Origin: Pseudaeromonas sp038247115
GTDB lineage: Bacteria > Pseudomonadota > Gammaproteobacteria > Enterobacterales > Aeromonadaceae
DNA length: 64,000 nucleotides
Assembly: GCA_038247115.1 (NCBI GenBank)
Contig: JBBRVG010000002.1
Location: forward strand, 39,237-103,236
Direction: 5' to 3'
Shown here: one piece after another, positions 42,621-51,261 of the stretch
How positions within the stretch are numbered: position 1 is the stretch's first letter
How the letters are laid out: the number at the start of each line of letters is the position of its first letter
The notes under the pieces: model-generated
What the model was told of the DNA's origin: nothing
Seen by the model: the letters and a program-made list of their open reading frames with translations, nothing else
Databases searched by the model: none
Translations under genes and position numbers: made by a program

Positions 42621-43886
42621 TCACCGGATCAGGCTCGTGATGGCCTGCCGGGTTTTGTCCAGCGCACCCTGATTGGCAGCCACCACATCGAAGGCTCGCA
42701 TGCCCATCGGCTGCCGTTTCTCTTCATCCTGCAATAACTCCAGCACAGTCGCGCCCAGCTCCTGTGCATCCTCGACTATGACGCAGGCCTTGCTGTCGCA
42801 CAGCTGGCGCGTGACATCGGTAAAGTTGAAGTAATGGGGGCCGATAAGCGTCGGTTTACCCAGACTGGCGGGCTCCAGCAGATTGTGGCCGCCGATCGGC
42901 ACCAGACTGCCGCCCATAAAGGCCAGATCGCCGGCCTGGAACAGCAGGGGCATTTCGCCCATGGTGTCGGCCAGATAAATCTGAGTCTCAGCTGTGATCG
43001 GTTCTTGACGGCTGCGGCGCGCCAGAACGAGACCCTGAGCCTGACAGAGTGCGGCGACGGCGTCGAAACGCTGCGGATGACGGGGCACCAGGATCAGCAG
43101 GCTCTGTGGCAACTGCTGTCGCACCTGCTGCAGGGCGGCCAGCACTTGCTCATCTTCACCGGCATGGGTACTGGCGGCGATCCAGACCGGTCGGGCGCCG
43201 ATGTCGGTACGTAGCTGTTGTCCGGCTTCGATCAGGGCTTGATCGAGCTGGATATCAAACTTCAGCGAGCCCGTGACCTGCAGACGCTCGGCGGGAAGTC
43301 CCAAGCGGCGAAAGCGCGCCTCATCATCACGATGCTGGCATAACACCAGGCTCAGATGGCGGCTCATGGCGCGGAAGACTCCCTGTACCTTCTGGTAGCG
43401 CTGACAGGAGCGCTCGGAGAGGCGTGCGTTCATCACCACCACCGGCATCTGGCGACGGGCACAGGCGGCGAGCCAGTTCGGCCAGAGTTCGGTTTCCATG
43501 ATCACCAGTCCACAGGGACGAGTGCGCTGTAAAAAGCGCCACACCGCATCCGGATAATCCAGCGGCGCATAACGATGAGTGACCAGATCGCCCAGCTTGG
43601 CGATCTGGTCGGCCCCGGTGCGGGTGGTCGTGGTCACCAGTAGCGGCAATTCGGGATGCGCTTCCTTTAAGGCCCGGATCAGGGGAATGGCGGCTAGGGA
43701 TTCGCCGACACTGACGGTGTGGATCCACAGCGGTGGGGTCGGGCTCGCGAGTCGCGGTCCCCAGCCCAACAGCTCGGCCCAGCGCTGGCCATAGCCCGGT
43801 TTGCCGGGGCGGGCGCGGTAGGTGATATAGAGCACCACAGGTAGCGCCAGATAGATGATGAGGCAGTAGAGCAGACGATAGAGCAT
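42621..43886 (-). CDS. waaA: Kdo transferase WaaA
   Basis: 421 aa (E. coli 425). It transfers Kdo from CMP-Kdo to lipid A. An N-terminal membrane anchor (LYRLLYCLIIYLALPVVLYI) is followed by the first GT-B domain (VSVGESLAAIPLIRALKEAH, METELWPNW) and the second domain (VPRHPQRFDAV, GGSLVPIGGHNLLEPASLGK). ATG 43886 matches the family start. Neither mono- nor bifunctionality can be read from sequence, but the kdkA gene nearby favours a single Kdo. Confidence 0.95.
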   Translation of the reverse strand: MLYRLLYCLIIYLALPVVLYITYRARPGKPGYGQRWAELLGWGPRLASPTPPLWIHTVSVGESLAAIPLIRALKEAHPELPLLVTTTTRTGADQIAKLGDLVTHRYAPLDYPDAVWRFLQRTRPCGLVIMETELWPNWLAACARRQMPVVVMNARLSERSCQRYQKVQGVFRAMSRHLSLVLCQHRDDEARFRRLGLPAERLQVTGSLKFDIQLDQALIEAGQQLRTDIGARPVWIAASTHAGEDEQVLAALQQVRQQLPQSLLILVPRHPQRFDAVAALCQAQGLVLARRSRQEPITAETQIYLADTMGEMPLLFQAGDLAFMGGSLVPIGGHNLLEPASLGKPTLIGPHYFNFTDVTRQLCDSKACVIVEDAQELGATVLELLQDEEKRQPMGMRAFDVVAANQGALDKTRQAITSLIR

Positions 43887-44018
43887 GAGGCACCGATGGG
43901 TCGAAGGCCGGGTGGCGGCCAGTATCGGTGATGCGGGGAGCAGACTCAAGCCAGTGCAGTTATCGGGAGCGTCATTTGTGCGCCATGCTGCCTGGGGGCC
44001 GGGTAACACTGAATTCCG

Positions 44019-44041
44019 CCCCGGCAGCGGAACTGCCGGGG
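44019..44041. other. Hairpin between waaA and the upstream membrane-protein gene
   Basis: CCCCGGCAG and CTGCCGGGG form a 9-bp stem around CGGAA in the 182-base gap. There is no T-run on either side, so it may slow or stabilise rather than end the transcript. Confidence 0.5.
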
Positions 44042-44068
44042 AGTAGTGAGCAGCGGAGGAATCCTCGA

Positions 44069-45436
44069 TTAAGGTGCCGATGGATCCGCTTTGGGTAGTA
44101 ACAGTCCCTGTTGTTGTTGCTCCGCCACATAGGCTTCGGTCTGGGTCTTGAAGCTGACTTGATAGGAGAACTTGCGGCTGTCATTGGCGGCGACTAGATT
44201 GACGCACAGGCAGTAGCAAGCGGCGAGCAACAGTGCCTGTGTCAGGCGTCGGTCGGTTTGTTGTTGTGCCCAATGACGGATAAACAACAGCAGCGGGATC
44301 TGGGCGAACGGGAAGGCGATCATCAGATGCCAGTAGCTGAAGATGATGGGTGAGAGCACGGCGCTGATAAAGATAGCGAACAATGCCGCCACGCCATACA
44401 GGGTGAACCACTGCTCGCCATCGGCCTCTGCGACAGCGGGACGACGCCACCACTGACCCTTGACCTGCTGCCAGACAAACCAGTTGGCCTTCAACGACAG
44501 CACGACCGACAGTGCGCCAATGGCGTAGACCAGGATTCGCCAGATCCAGGTCAGAGCCAGCTGCACATAATGGGAGCTGCTTAGCCAGGCAAAATGGGTT
44601 TCGTTGATCAGCCGCTCGGCGAACAACCAGGAGCCGTAACGGAACCAGTAGATAAAGGCTTTCAGTACCGGATAGACATGTACGCCACCCCAGCCGATGT
44701 AACGCTTTTGCGCCTCCGGATCCGTGTTCTGGGCAATGGTCTGGTTGCTCATCAGTTCTTGCAGATAGGGGATGAGTGATGCGGCGATCAGCATGATGGC
44801 GCTGGCGAGACCTAGCCAATGGATGTGGATCAGCCGACGATAGAAAAGATAGGCCGAAATCACCGCCAGAATGGGCCAGGAGTAGTGCAACTGCATCGCC
44901 ATACCGATGGCCAGCACATGGATCAGGGTGTGAAAAAACGAAGGCTTGTGGCGTAGATGAAACGCCGACCAGAAGTGCAGGGCGGCGAACAGGAACAGAT
45001 ATGAGGGGTTGTAGAGCAGGTTTTCGTACATGAACCAGGGATTGAGCCAGTACAGCAGCATGAACAGCAGGCGGATACGGGGCGCAAACAGTTGCCGGAT
45101 CACGCTGTCAAACAGCAGATAGCTCCCCAGTCGCATGACCAGTAGCGCCAGCATGGGAGTATAGGGTGAATACCAGACTGTTAGCGGCAGCCCGACCAGA
45201 TAGGCCGACAGGGAGCCGGGTACATTCCCCACCGCACTGGCGGCATTGCCATAGCTGAGCCAGGTGCCTTGCAGGGCGCCGAGGTAGCCCTTGTAGAGCA
45301 TCTGGGTCTGATCACCGGTTAAGACCTGATGTTCGGCATAGAGCAGCGATAGCAGCAGACCGAGCAACAAGCCAGCCCAGAACAGGGGATTGACATAGGC
45401 ATCCAGGGCCTGTGGTTTCAAATCATGGGTCGACAA
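44069..45436 (-). CDS. Polytopic membrane protein, GT-C glycosyltransferase-like
   Basis: 455 aa with about 10-12 membrane segments (for example LFWAGLLLGLLLSLLYA, then LSSLLPYW-like loops). An N-terminal acidic loop follows the first helix (EHQVLTGDQTQM), the position of the catalytic Asp in GT-C enzymes such as ArnT. The C-terminal periplasmic tail has KTQTEAYVAEQQQQGL. It starts 10 bases before the end of waaF in the same leftward unit, so it probably modifies the core or lipid A in the periplasm. Family match is by topology only. Confidence 0.65.
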   Translation of the reverse strand: MSTHDLKPQALDAYVNPLFWAGLLLGLLLSLLYAEHQVLTGDQTQMLYKGYLGALQGTWLSYGNAASAVGNVPGSLSAYLVGLPLTVWYSPYTPMLALLVMRLGSYLLFDSVIRQLFAPRIRLLFMLLYWLNPWFMYENLLYNPSYLFLFAALHFWSAFHLRHKPSFFHTLIHVLAIGMAMQLHYSWPILAVISAYLFYRRLIHIHWLGLASAIMLIAASLIPYLQELMSNQTIAQNTDPEAQKRYIGWGGVHVYPVLKAFIYWFRYGSWLFAERLINETHFAWLSSSHYVQLALTWIWRILVYAIGALSVVLSLKANWFVWQQVKGQWWRRPAVAEADGEQWFTLYGVAALFAIFISAVLSPIIFSYWHLMIAFPFAQIPLLLFIRHWAQQQTDRRLTQALLLAACYCLCVNLVAANDSRKFSYQVSFKTQTEAYVAEQQQQGLLLPKADPSAP

Positions 45437-45445
45437 GGGGAGTCC

Positions 45446-46516
45446 TCAGTCATCGGCGAGTGTAATGGGGGAGACATCCTGCGCCAGCACCGGATGCAGT
45501 CGGGTCAGGGCTTGCCAGACCCGATCCGGCGACAATTCCGTCAGGCATTTCAGGTGCCCCAGTGGGCATTCGCGTTTGAAGCAGGGGCGGCAGCTGATAT
45601 CGGTCTGTACGGTTTCGACGCGGGTGCTCAACGGCGGGGTATAGGCTGTGGAGGTGGAGCCATAGACGGCGACCAGCGGCGTGCCGACCGCAGCCGTGAT
45701 ATGCATCAGACCCGAATCGTTACAGACTGCGGCATCGCAGGCGGCGAGCAGGTCTATGGCTTCGGTCAGACTGGTTTGCCCGGCCAGGATCTGGCACTGT
45801 CCTTGCGCCGTAGGTGAGAGTTGATTGAGGATGCTGTGGGCAACCTCACCATCCTTGGCCGAGCCAAAAATCCACACCTGGCCGCCCTTGGCACACCAGC
45901 GTTCGGCGATGTTGGCATAAGAGGTTTCCGGCCAGCGTTTGGCGGGACCAAATTCGGCGCCGGGACAGAGTCCGAGCACAGGAGCCTGGCTGGAAAGCCC
46001 CAGTCGGACGCGCGCTTGATCTTGCTGTGCGCGATCGACGCGCAGGGCTGGATGGGGAATGGCGGGGAGCGCGGTCGCCGAGGTCATCTGTGCTTTGGCA
46101 AAGGCCAGCGCCATATAGCGTTGCACCATCAGCGGAAAGTCGCGCTTGTTGCTGCGCAGATCGTTGAGCAGGCCATAGCGGCTTTCACCCTTCCAGCCGG
46201 TGCGGCGCGGGATACCAGCAAACAGCGGGATCAGCGCTGATTTCAGCGAGTTCGGCAGTATCAGTGCCCAGTCATAGCCTTCGGTTTTCAGGGTTCGCCC
46301 CAAGCGCCAACGGGCTGCCAGTTGCAGTTCACCGTGACCTAGCGGCATTTTGATGGCGCGATCGACTTCCGGCATCCGCTCCAGCAAGGGCAAGCACCAG
46401 CCAGGAGCCATCACATGCAAGAGCGCATCGGGGTGCTGTAGTTTGAGCAAACGATACAGGCTCTGGGACATCACCATATCCCCGACCCAGGCCGGGCCAA
46501 TCACTAGAATTTTCAT
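45446..46516 (-). CDS. waaF: ADP-heptose:LPS heptosyltransferase II
   Basis: 356 aa. MKILVIGPAWVGDMVMSQSL is the WaaF start. Diagnostic later blocks are LCPGAEFGPAKRWP, CNDSGLMHITAAVGTPLVAV and SCRPCFKRECPLGHLKCL, a Cys-rich region typical of heptosyltransferase II. It adds the second inner-core heptose. ATG 46516 is preferred; no strong ribosome site is seen. The gene is in the waa operon on the minus strand. Confidence 0.95.
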   Translation of the reverse strand: MKILVIGPAWVGDMVMSQSLYRLLKLQHPDALLHVMAPGWCLPLLERMPEVDRAIKMPLGHGELQLAARWRLGRTLKTEGYDWALILPNSLKSALIPLFAGIPRRTGWKGESRYGLLNDLRSNKRDFPLMVQRYMALAFAKAQMTSATALPAIPHPALRVDRAQQDQARVRLGLSSQAPVLGLCPGAEFGPAKRWPETSYANIAERWCAKGGQVWIFGSAKDGEVAHSILNQLSPTAQGQCQILAGQTSLTEAIDLLAACDAAVCNDSGLMHITAAVGTPLVAVYGSTSTAYTPPLSTRVETVQTDISCRPCFKRECPLGHLKCLTELSPDRVWQALTRLHPVLAQDVSPITLADD

Positions 46517-46735
46517 ATCTGCACAAGAAATAGCTCGAGAGAAGGAGGGATTATACAAGTTGTTGCACCATCTGACTCGGCAGGAAAGACGAATGTCGAA
46601 AAGTAACTGTCACTTCAGCAGGCATAGTCAATCTTGCACCTGCTGCCGGATAGATTTGTTGGACCAGAAACAAACTCCAGTGGATGACACTACTGTCATC
46701 TAGCCTGGTAGTGAGGTCTGAACGATTCAAGTCAC

Positions 46736-47716
46736 TCAGTTCATCATCTGATTGAGTAAATTAGTTACCCAGACATCGAGACGATACATGCGTGTGATCT
46801 CGTCAGGCAGTGGCTGATAGGGGCTGGTGAAAAACGTGGATGGTACCTGCAAAGTGGAGTCGCTAATACAGTGGATATTATCGGCTCGATAGAAAGGGTA
46901 GGTCATGACATGTGGATTATTGGTCACCAACTTTTGTTCATAGCCCAAGGCATCAAAAAAGCGAAATGAAAGCCCTTGCTGGCTGGCATAGCCGATGTCC
47001 AGAATGGCCTGATAACCGGAGGAGATAGCCGTGAGCGCATCACCCAGCAGTGGTGCTGTGATGACCTCGATACGGGGATCATTCGCCTGTCTGACCTTAC
47101 GCCGATGATCGGCGAGTATGATGATTCGCGTCTTCAGATCAGGGTTGGCATCGAGAAACTGGCGAATGAAGGCATAGCGTTCCCGATCGAAACTAAAAAT
47201 GCCAAACAGATCGCCCTGTAATGGTCGGTTCGCTGGAAGTGACTGGAGGCTTGCAGGAAAGTAGTTTGTGACTTCAGAAAAACCGTACTCGCGGATGTCT
47301 TTGGGATCAAAACTCATCACCCGGTCAAATTTTGAAATGTTCTTCAGATTGCCAGGCATGCGATCGGCACTGTCCCACAGATGGCAAACCAGTCGACCAC
47401 AGCAGCTTCTGAGCAGATCCAGATGTTCGGCAGTGTAGATGTCGGGATTGGTCAGGATCGCCAGATCAAAATAGCGCCCCTGGATGAACCCCTTCAGGTA
47501 TTGAGTGGTTGCCAACACGCTGCGTTCTCTCTTCAAATTGCGTCGGAAGAGACCTTTTGCGAGCACGTTTGCGACCCGTTCGGCCGGATGAAGGTAGCGA
47601 TAGTGGGAAATTTCACCATTTTCCAGATAACTGACGTCATGGCCCTGTTTCCGCATCTCGTCCACAATCGGTATCACCAGGCCCGAACTGTTGACGCCAA
47701 TCACGAGTATCTTCAT
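46736..47716 (-). CDS. Putative GT-B-type glycosyltransferase of the LPS cluster
   Basis: 326 aa, begins MKILVIGVNSSGLVIPIVDE. The middle FDRVMSFDPKDIREYGFSEV and DLFGIFSFDRERYAF resemble the CgeB/polysaccharide-transferase type seen in core and capsule clusters. The C-terminal GYASQQGLSFRFFDALGYEQ is a plausible donor site. The gene lies between waaF and hldD, so a core role is likely, but the linkage and sugar are unknown. Confidence 0.6.
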   Translation of the reverse strand: MKILVIGVNSSGLVIPIVDEMRKQGHDVSYLENGEISHYRYLHPAERVANVLAKGLFRRNLKRERSVLATTQYLKGFIQGRYFDLAILTNPDIYTAEHLDLLRSCCGRLVCHLWDSADRMPGNLKNISKFDRVMSFDPKDIREYGFSEVTNYFPASLQSLPANRPLQGDLFGIFSFDRERYAFIRQFLDANPDLKTRIIILADHRRKVRQANDPRIEVITAPLLGDALTAISSGYQAILDIGYASQQGLSFRFFDALGYEQKLVTNNPHVMTYPFYRADNIHCISDSTLQVPSTFFTSPYQPLPDEITRMYRLDVWVTNLLNQMMN

Positions 47717-47805
47717 ATCCTTCCCGTTGAACGATTTGAAACGCCCGAGTCGTCGATGCGGCGTCCAGACAAGCTGAGACGCCGTACATCTATCGATGGG
47801 GGTAG

Positions 47806-48762
47806 TTACTCTTTATTCAGCCATTCCATATATTCGGCGACGCCTTCGGCGACACCCCGGAACTGGACGTCACAACCGGTGGCTCTGAGCTTGGTTAGAT
47901 CCGCCTGGGTGTAACTCTGATAGCGACCTTTGAGGTGATCCGGGAAGGGAATAAATTCGACCTGGCCACGACCATAATGTTTGACCACGGCTTCGGCGAC
48001 ATTCAGGAAGGGTTCGGCGCGCCCGGTACCACAGTTATAGATGCCGGATTTGCCCGCATTCTTCCAGAACCAGATATTGACCTTGCAGACATCTTCGACG
48101 TAGACGAAATCACGAGTCTGGCCGCCGTTGCCAAAACCGTCACAACCTTCAAACAGTTTGGGATTCTGTCCGGCCTTCATCTGGTTGTTCAGATGGAAGG
48201 CTACGCTGGCCATACTGCCCTTGTGCTGTTCGCGGGGGCCATAGACGTTGAAGTACTTGAGGCCAACAATCTGGCTGTTGGTGGACGGCAGCAGGCGACG
48301 GACATATTCGTCAAACAGGAACTTGGAGTAACCGTAGACGTTCAGCGGCTGTTCGAAACGACGGTCCTCGATGAAGTTGTCGTTGCGGCCACCATAAGTA
48401 GCGGCCGAGGACGCGTAGATAAACGGAATGCCGCGGGCGATGCAAAAGTGCAGCAGGGCCTTGGAGTACTCATAATTCACTTCCATCACGAACTTGCCAT
48501 TCCACTCTGTGGTGGCCGAGCAGGCCCCTTGATGGAAGATCGCCTCGATTTCGTCCCACTCTTCAAAGGGGTCACCGGCAGCCACACGGGCGAGGAACTC
48601 ATCCTTGTCGATATAGTCGGCAATATCCAGATCGACCAGGTTGGCAAACTTGGTGCCATCGGTCAGATCGTCGACGGCGACAATGTTTTTGTGGCCGGCC
48701 TGATTGAGAAGTTTGATGAGATTGCTGCCGATAAAGCCAGCGCCGCCAGTGACGATGATCAT
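47806..48762 (-). CDS. hldD: ADP-L-glycero-D-manno-heptose 6-epimerase
   Basis: 318 aa, close to E. coli. It makes the final ADP-heptose precursor of the LPS core. NAD-binding GGAGFIGSNL at the start, the YxxxK pair in YGYSKFLFD, and LKYFNVYGPREQHKGSMAS are standard. It heads the leftward waa block and supplies the heptosyltransferases in this window. Confidence 0.97.
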   Translation of the reverse strand: MIIVTGGAGFIGSNLIKLLNQAGHKNIVAVDDLTDGTKFANLVDLDIADYIDKDEFLARVAAGDPFEEWDEIEAIFHQGACSATTEWNGKFVMEVNYEYSKALLHFCIARGIPFIYASSAATYGGRNDNFIEDRRFEQPLNVYGYSKFLFDEYVRRLLPSTNSQIVGLKYFNVYGPREQHKGSMASVAFHLNNQMKAGQNPKLFEGCDGFGNGGQTRDFVYVEDVCKVNIWFWKNAGKSGIYNCGTGRAEPFLNVAEAVVKHYGRGQVEFIPFPDHLKGRYQSYTQADLTKLRATGCDVQFRGVAEGVAEYMEWLNKE

Positions 48763-49051
48763 AAGCTGTTGCCTCGCAAGGAGCCGAAAGAGAGAGAACC
48801 CGGATGCCCGAGTTTATCATGCCCGGCATAAACGGCGAAGCCTTGGTCAGCTTTTGCGTCTGGTCACGCTGTGGCTCTTGGTCGGAGATGTTGTGTCGCC
48901 ACATGGTGATAAGATGAGCGGCTGTGGCGGTTGCCACACGCAAGTTGGGGTTAAATAACAAATTATAACGAGACGTGGGTAACCTATCCGGCAAATGGCC
49001 TATTGATGTGCTATGCCCTATAGAGTAGTTGCTCATATACCAAGGGTTACC
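48763..49051. promoter_or_regulatory. Divergent region between hldD and the TetR-type gene
   Basis: 289 bases that must contain the hldD promoter and that of the regulator. An AT-rich stretch lies at 48951-48972. No operator was defined. Confidence 0.35.
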
Positions 49052-49720
49052 ATGAAGACGAAAGACAAAATCATTTTTGCAGCGATCGAGTTGTTCAATG
49101 CGCAAGGTGAACAGAATGTCACCACCAATCATATAGCGGCCCATCTCGGCATGAGCCCGGGTAACCTCTATTACCATTTCCGGAATAAGGAAGACATTAT
49201 CCAGGCGATTTTCGAGCTCTATGCTCGAGAGTTAGCCACCTTGTTCTCGCTGGATACCGACACACCGCCGGAACATCTGGGGAGTTTACAGACCAGCCAG
49301 CTCTATCTGGAGCGTGTGCTGTATGTGATTTGGCGCTTCCGCTTTGCCTATGACAATCTGCCGGACATCTTGGCGCGCAATGAGACGCTGAGTACCTGGT
49401 ACCGCAAGATCCAGGAGCCAGTGTACGGTCTGATGCAGCGTCATATGGAGGGGTTGCGTAGCAATGGTGTCCTATGCATCAACCAGGAAGAGTTGAATAA
49501 CCTGCTGCATATCATGAAGCAGGAGTTGATCTTCTGGGTCGCTTATCAGCGGACGCTTAACCCGGGTGTGGCGGTAAGCAAGAGCACTGTGTTTGGTGTG
49601 ATACCCAAGGTATTGTTCCTGTTCCGGCCCTATATTGCCGCCGAGTACCAGAACGAGCTGGCGGGTGTCGATGCCTACTTTCGCGGCAAGCAAGCTGAGT
49701 ATGACAGCGCCGTCGTGTAA
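49052..49720 (+). CDS. TetR-family transcriptional regulator
   Basis: 222 aa. The N-terminal HTH (ERRM-like: TTNHIAAHLGMSPGNLYYHF) is clear. The C-terminal ligand domain starts at LYLERVLYVIWRFRFAYDNL. ATG 49052 has AAGGG before it. It has no obvious target gene beside it, although it is divergent from hldD. Ligand unknown. Confidence 0.87.
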   Translation: MKTKDKIIFAAIELFNAQGEQNVTTNHIAAHLGMSPGNLYYHFRNKEDIIQAIFELYARELATLFSLDTDTPPEHLGSLQTSQLYLERVLYVIWRFRFAYDNLPDILARNETLSTWYRKIQEPVYGLMQRHMEGLRSNGVLCINQEELNNLLHIMKQELIFWVAYQRTLNPGVAVSKSTVFGVIPKVLFLFRPYIAAEYQNELAGVDAYFRGKQAEYDSAVV

Positions 49721-49736
49721 CCTTGACCCAAAATCG

Positions 49737-49768
49737 AAAAGGGGGCGAGTCTTGACTCGCCCCCTTTT
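49737..49768. terminator. Bidirectional terminator between the TetR and LacI-type genes
   Basis: AAAAGGGGGCGAGT and ACTCGCCCCCTTTT are perfect 14-bp arms around CTTG. A run of T follows on plus and A's precede, so it can serve both convergent genes. Confidence 0.92.
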
Positions 49769-49811
49769 ATTGGGATTCTAATTTCAGATCTTCGGGGTAC
49801 TGGACCAGCGC

Positions 49812-50822
49812 TCAGCGTGAACGGGGAGGCGCCACCGAGTTGCGCACCACCAGCTCCGGTTGCACGTTCAGCGCCTCGACGGTCAGTTCCTTGTTGCGAA
49901 CTCGGCTGACCAGCAATTCGACGGCCAGTTGGCCGAGTTCGGCTTTCGGATGGCGGATTGTGGTGAGTGGCGGGCTGGAGAAGCGGGCCATTTCCACATC
50001 GTCATAGCCGACAATCGAGATATCTTCCGGTACCCGGAAGCCTGCTTGAGTTGCCGCACAGATGGCTCCAATTGCCATGGGATCATCAAAGGCGAACACA
50101 GCGGTCGGCTTCTCTGGCCGGGCTAACAGCTGTTGCATGGCATCGTAGCCACTTTGCATCTCGTAATCCCCTTCGAGGATATTCTCTTCGGCCAGGCTCA
50201 AACCGGCTTCCGCCAGCGCATCGCGCACCCCATCCAATCTCTGTTGGGTGGTTTGCTTGCTTAATTGTCCTGTGATGCACACCAGTTCCCGGTGCCCCTG
50301 ACTGACCAGATACTGACCGGCCAGATAGGCGCCGATGCGCACGTTATCATTGATCACGTTGGCAAAGTCACATTGACCACCCCAGTCCATCACCACTTGC
50401 GGCACGCTCTGGTAGCTGCGCAGCAGGGCCTGGATTTCGGCATCAATGTCGGTGCAGATCACCAGTAGTCCATCGACACGCTTTTCCATCAGCATGCGTA
50501 AGTAGTGACGCTGACGTTCCAGCCGGTTTTCGGTATTACAGAGGATCAGGCTATAGCCCTGGGTGAAGCAGTAGTCTTCAACCCCTCGGATCACTTCGGC
50601 GAAGAAGGGGTTGGCGCTGGCGGTGACCAGCAGGCCAATCGTCCGGGTATGATTCACTTTCAGACTACGAGCTACAGAATTCGGTGCATAGTTGAGCGCA
50701 GCCACAGCCTCCAGCACATTGCGGGTGGCATCCTCACTGACGCGCCGCGTATGGTTGAGGACGTGGGATACGGTGGAGATGGATACTCCAGCCCGAGCGG
50801 CGACATCTTTGATCGTGGCCAT
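49812..50822 (-). CDS. LacI-family repressor of the PurR/RbsR subgroup
   Basis: 336 aa. The HTH (MATIKDVAARAGVSISTVSH) and hinge region (NYAPNSVARSLKVNHT) are nearly PurR/RbsR. The core reads TASANPFFAEVIRG and YSLILCNTE as in RbsR, and VMDWGG as in both. The true ligand (purine base or ribose) is uncertain. No rbs operon or purine gene is beside it, so it acts elsewhere. It converges with the TetR gene at the shared terminator. Confidence 0.85.
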   Translation of the reverse strand: MATIKDVAARAGVSISTVSHVLNHTRRVSEDATRNVLEAVAALNYAPNSVARSLKVNHTRTIGLLVTASANPFFAEVIRGVEDYCFTQGYSLILCNTENRLERQRHYLRMLMEKRVDGLLVICTDIDAEIQALLRSYQSVPQVVMDWGGQCDFANVINDNVRIGAYLAGQYLVSQGHRELVCITGQLSKQTTQQRLDGVRDALAEAGLSLAEENILEGDYEMQSGYDAMQQLLARPEKPTAVFAFDDPMAIGAICAATQAGFRVPEDISIVGYDDVEMARFSSPPLTTIRHPKAELGQLAVELLVSRVRNKELTVEALNVQPELVVRNSVAPPRSR

Positions 50823-51261
50823 CTTGCGTCTCCTGAAAAAAGGCAGCGAACCTTAGCAGATTTTGTGCCGAAAAATTGAGAGATATTTCTCATGCTTCCT
50901 TTATCCCTCAATAGTAGGCATAAACCCCGAAGATGGGGTCATTCGGACGCATATTGCACCAACAGAAATGGGTAAAACCTCGCCATTCATAAAAGCGTAA
51001 TGTGCTGGCTTTGTTTTCAATTGTTTTAGAATAATATGGCGAAAAAACCAATTGTTTGGTTTATAAAGCTGCTTGTGTTGGGTTTGTCGGTATTGTTTCA
51101 ATGATAATTGTCCGCTTGGCGGAAGAATATTTTCGTCTTTCTCTCTTGTTTGTGATTCGGCGCAATGATAGAAAACTCGGAACGAGTCGCTGTACCCCAG
51201 CAGACTGTGCCAAAAATGCGCTCAGCGCATAACCAACAAAAAAATAGAGGGAAGACAAGAT
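50823..51261. promoter_or_regulatory. Regulatory region upstream of livK
   Basis: A 439-base, AT-rich stretch between the LacI-type gene and livK. It contains an inverted repeat at 51045-51062 and an AT-rich stretch near 51021-51042. No leader peptide or riboswitch was recognised. Lrp control would fit the family, but no sites are claimed. Confidence 0.45.
51045..51062. promoter_or_regulatory. Inverted repeat upstream of livK
   Basis: AAACCAA and TTGGTTT flank a 4-base centre. It lies 200 bases before livK and could be a regulator site; the binding protein is unknown. Confidence 0.4.

Noticed and set aside
43887..44009. Extended N-terminus of WaaA to 44009
   Set aside because: The extra 41 residues look random and the membrane anchor of WaaA begins at the ATG at 43886.
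48599..49177. Minus-strand frame of 192 codons covering the hldD promoter region
   Set aside because: It is out of frame with hldD, lacks a ribosome site and spans the divergent promoter region.
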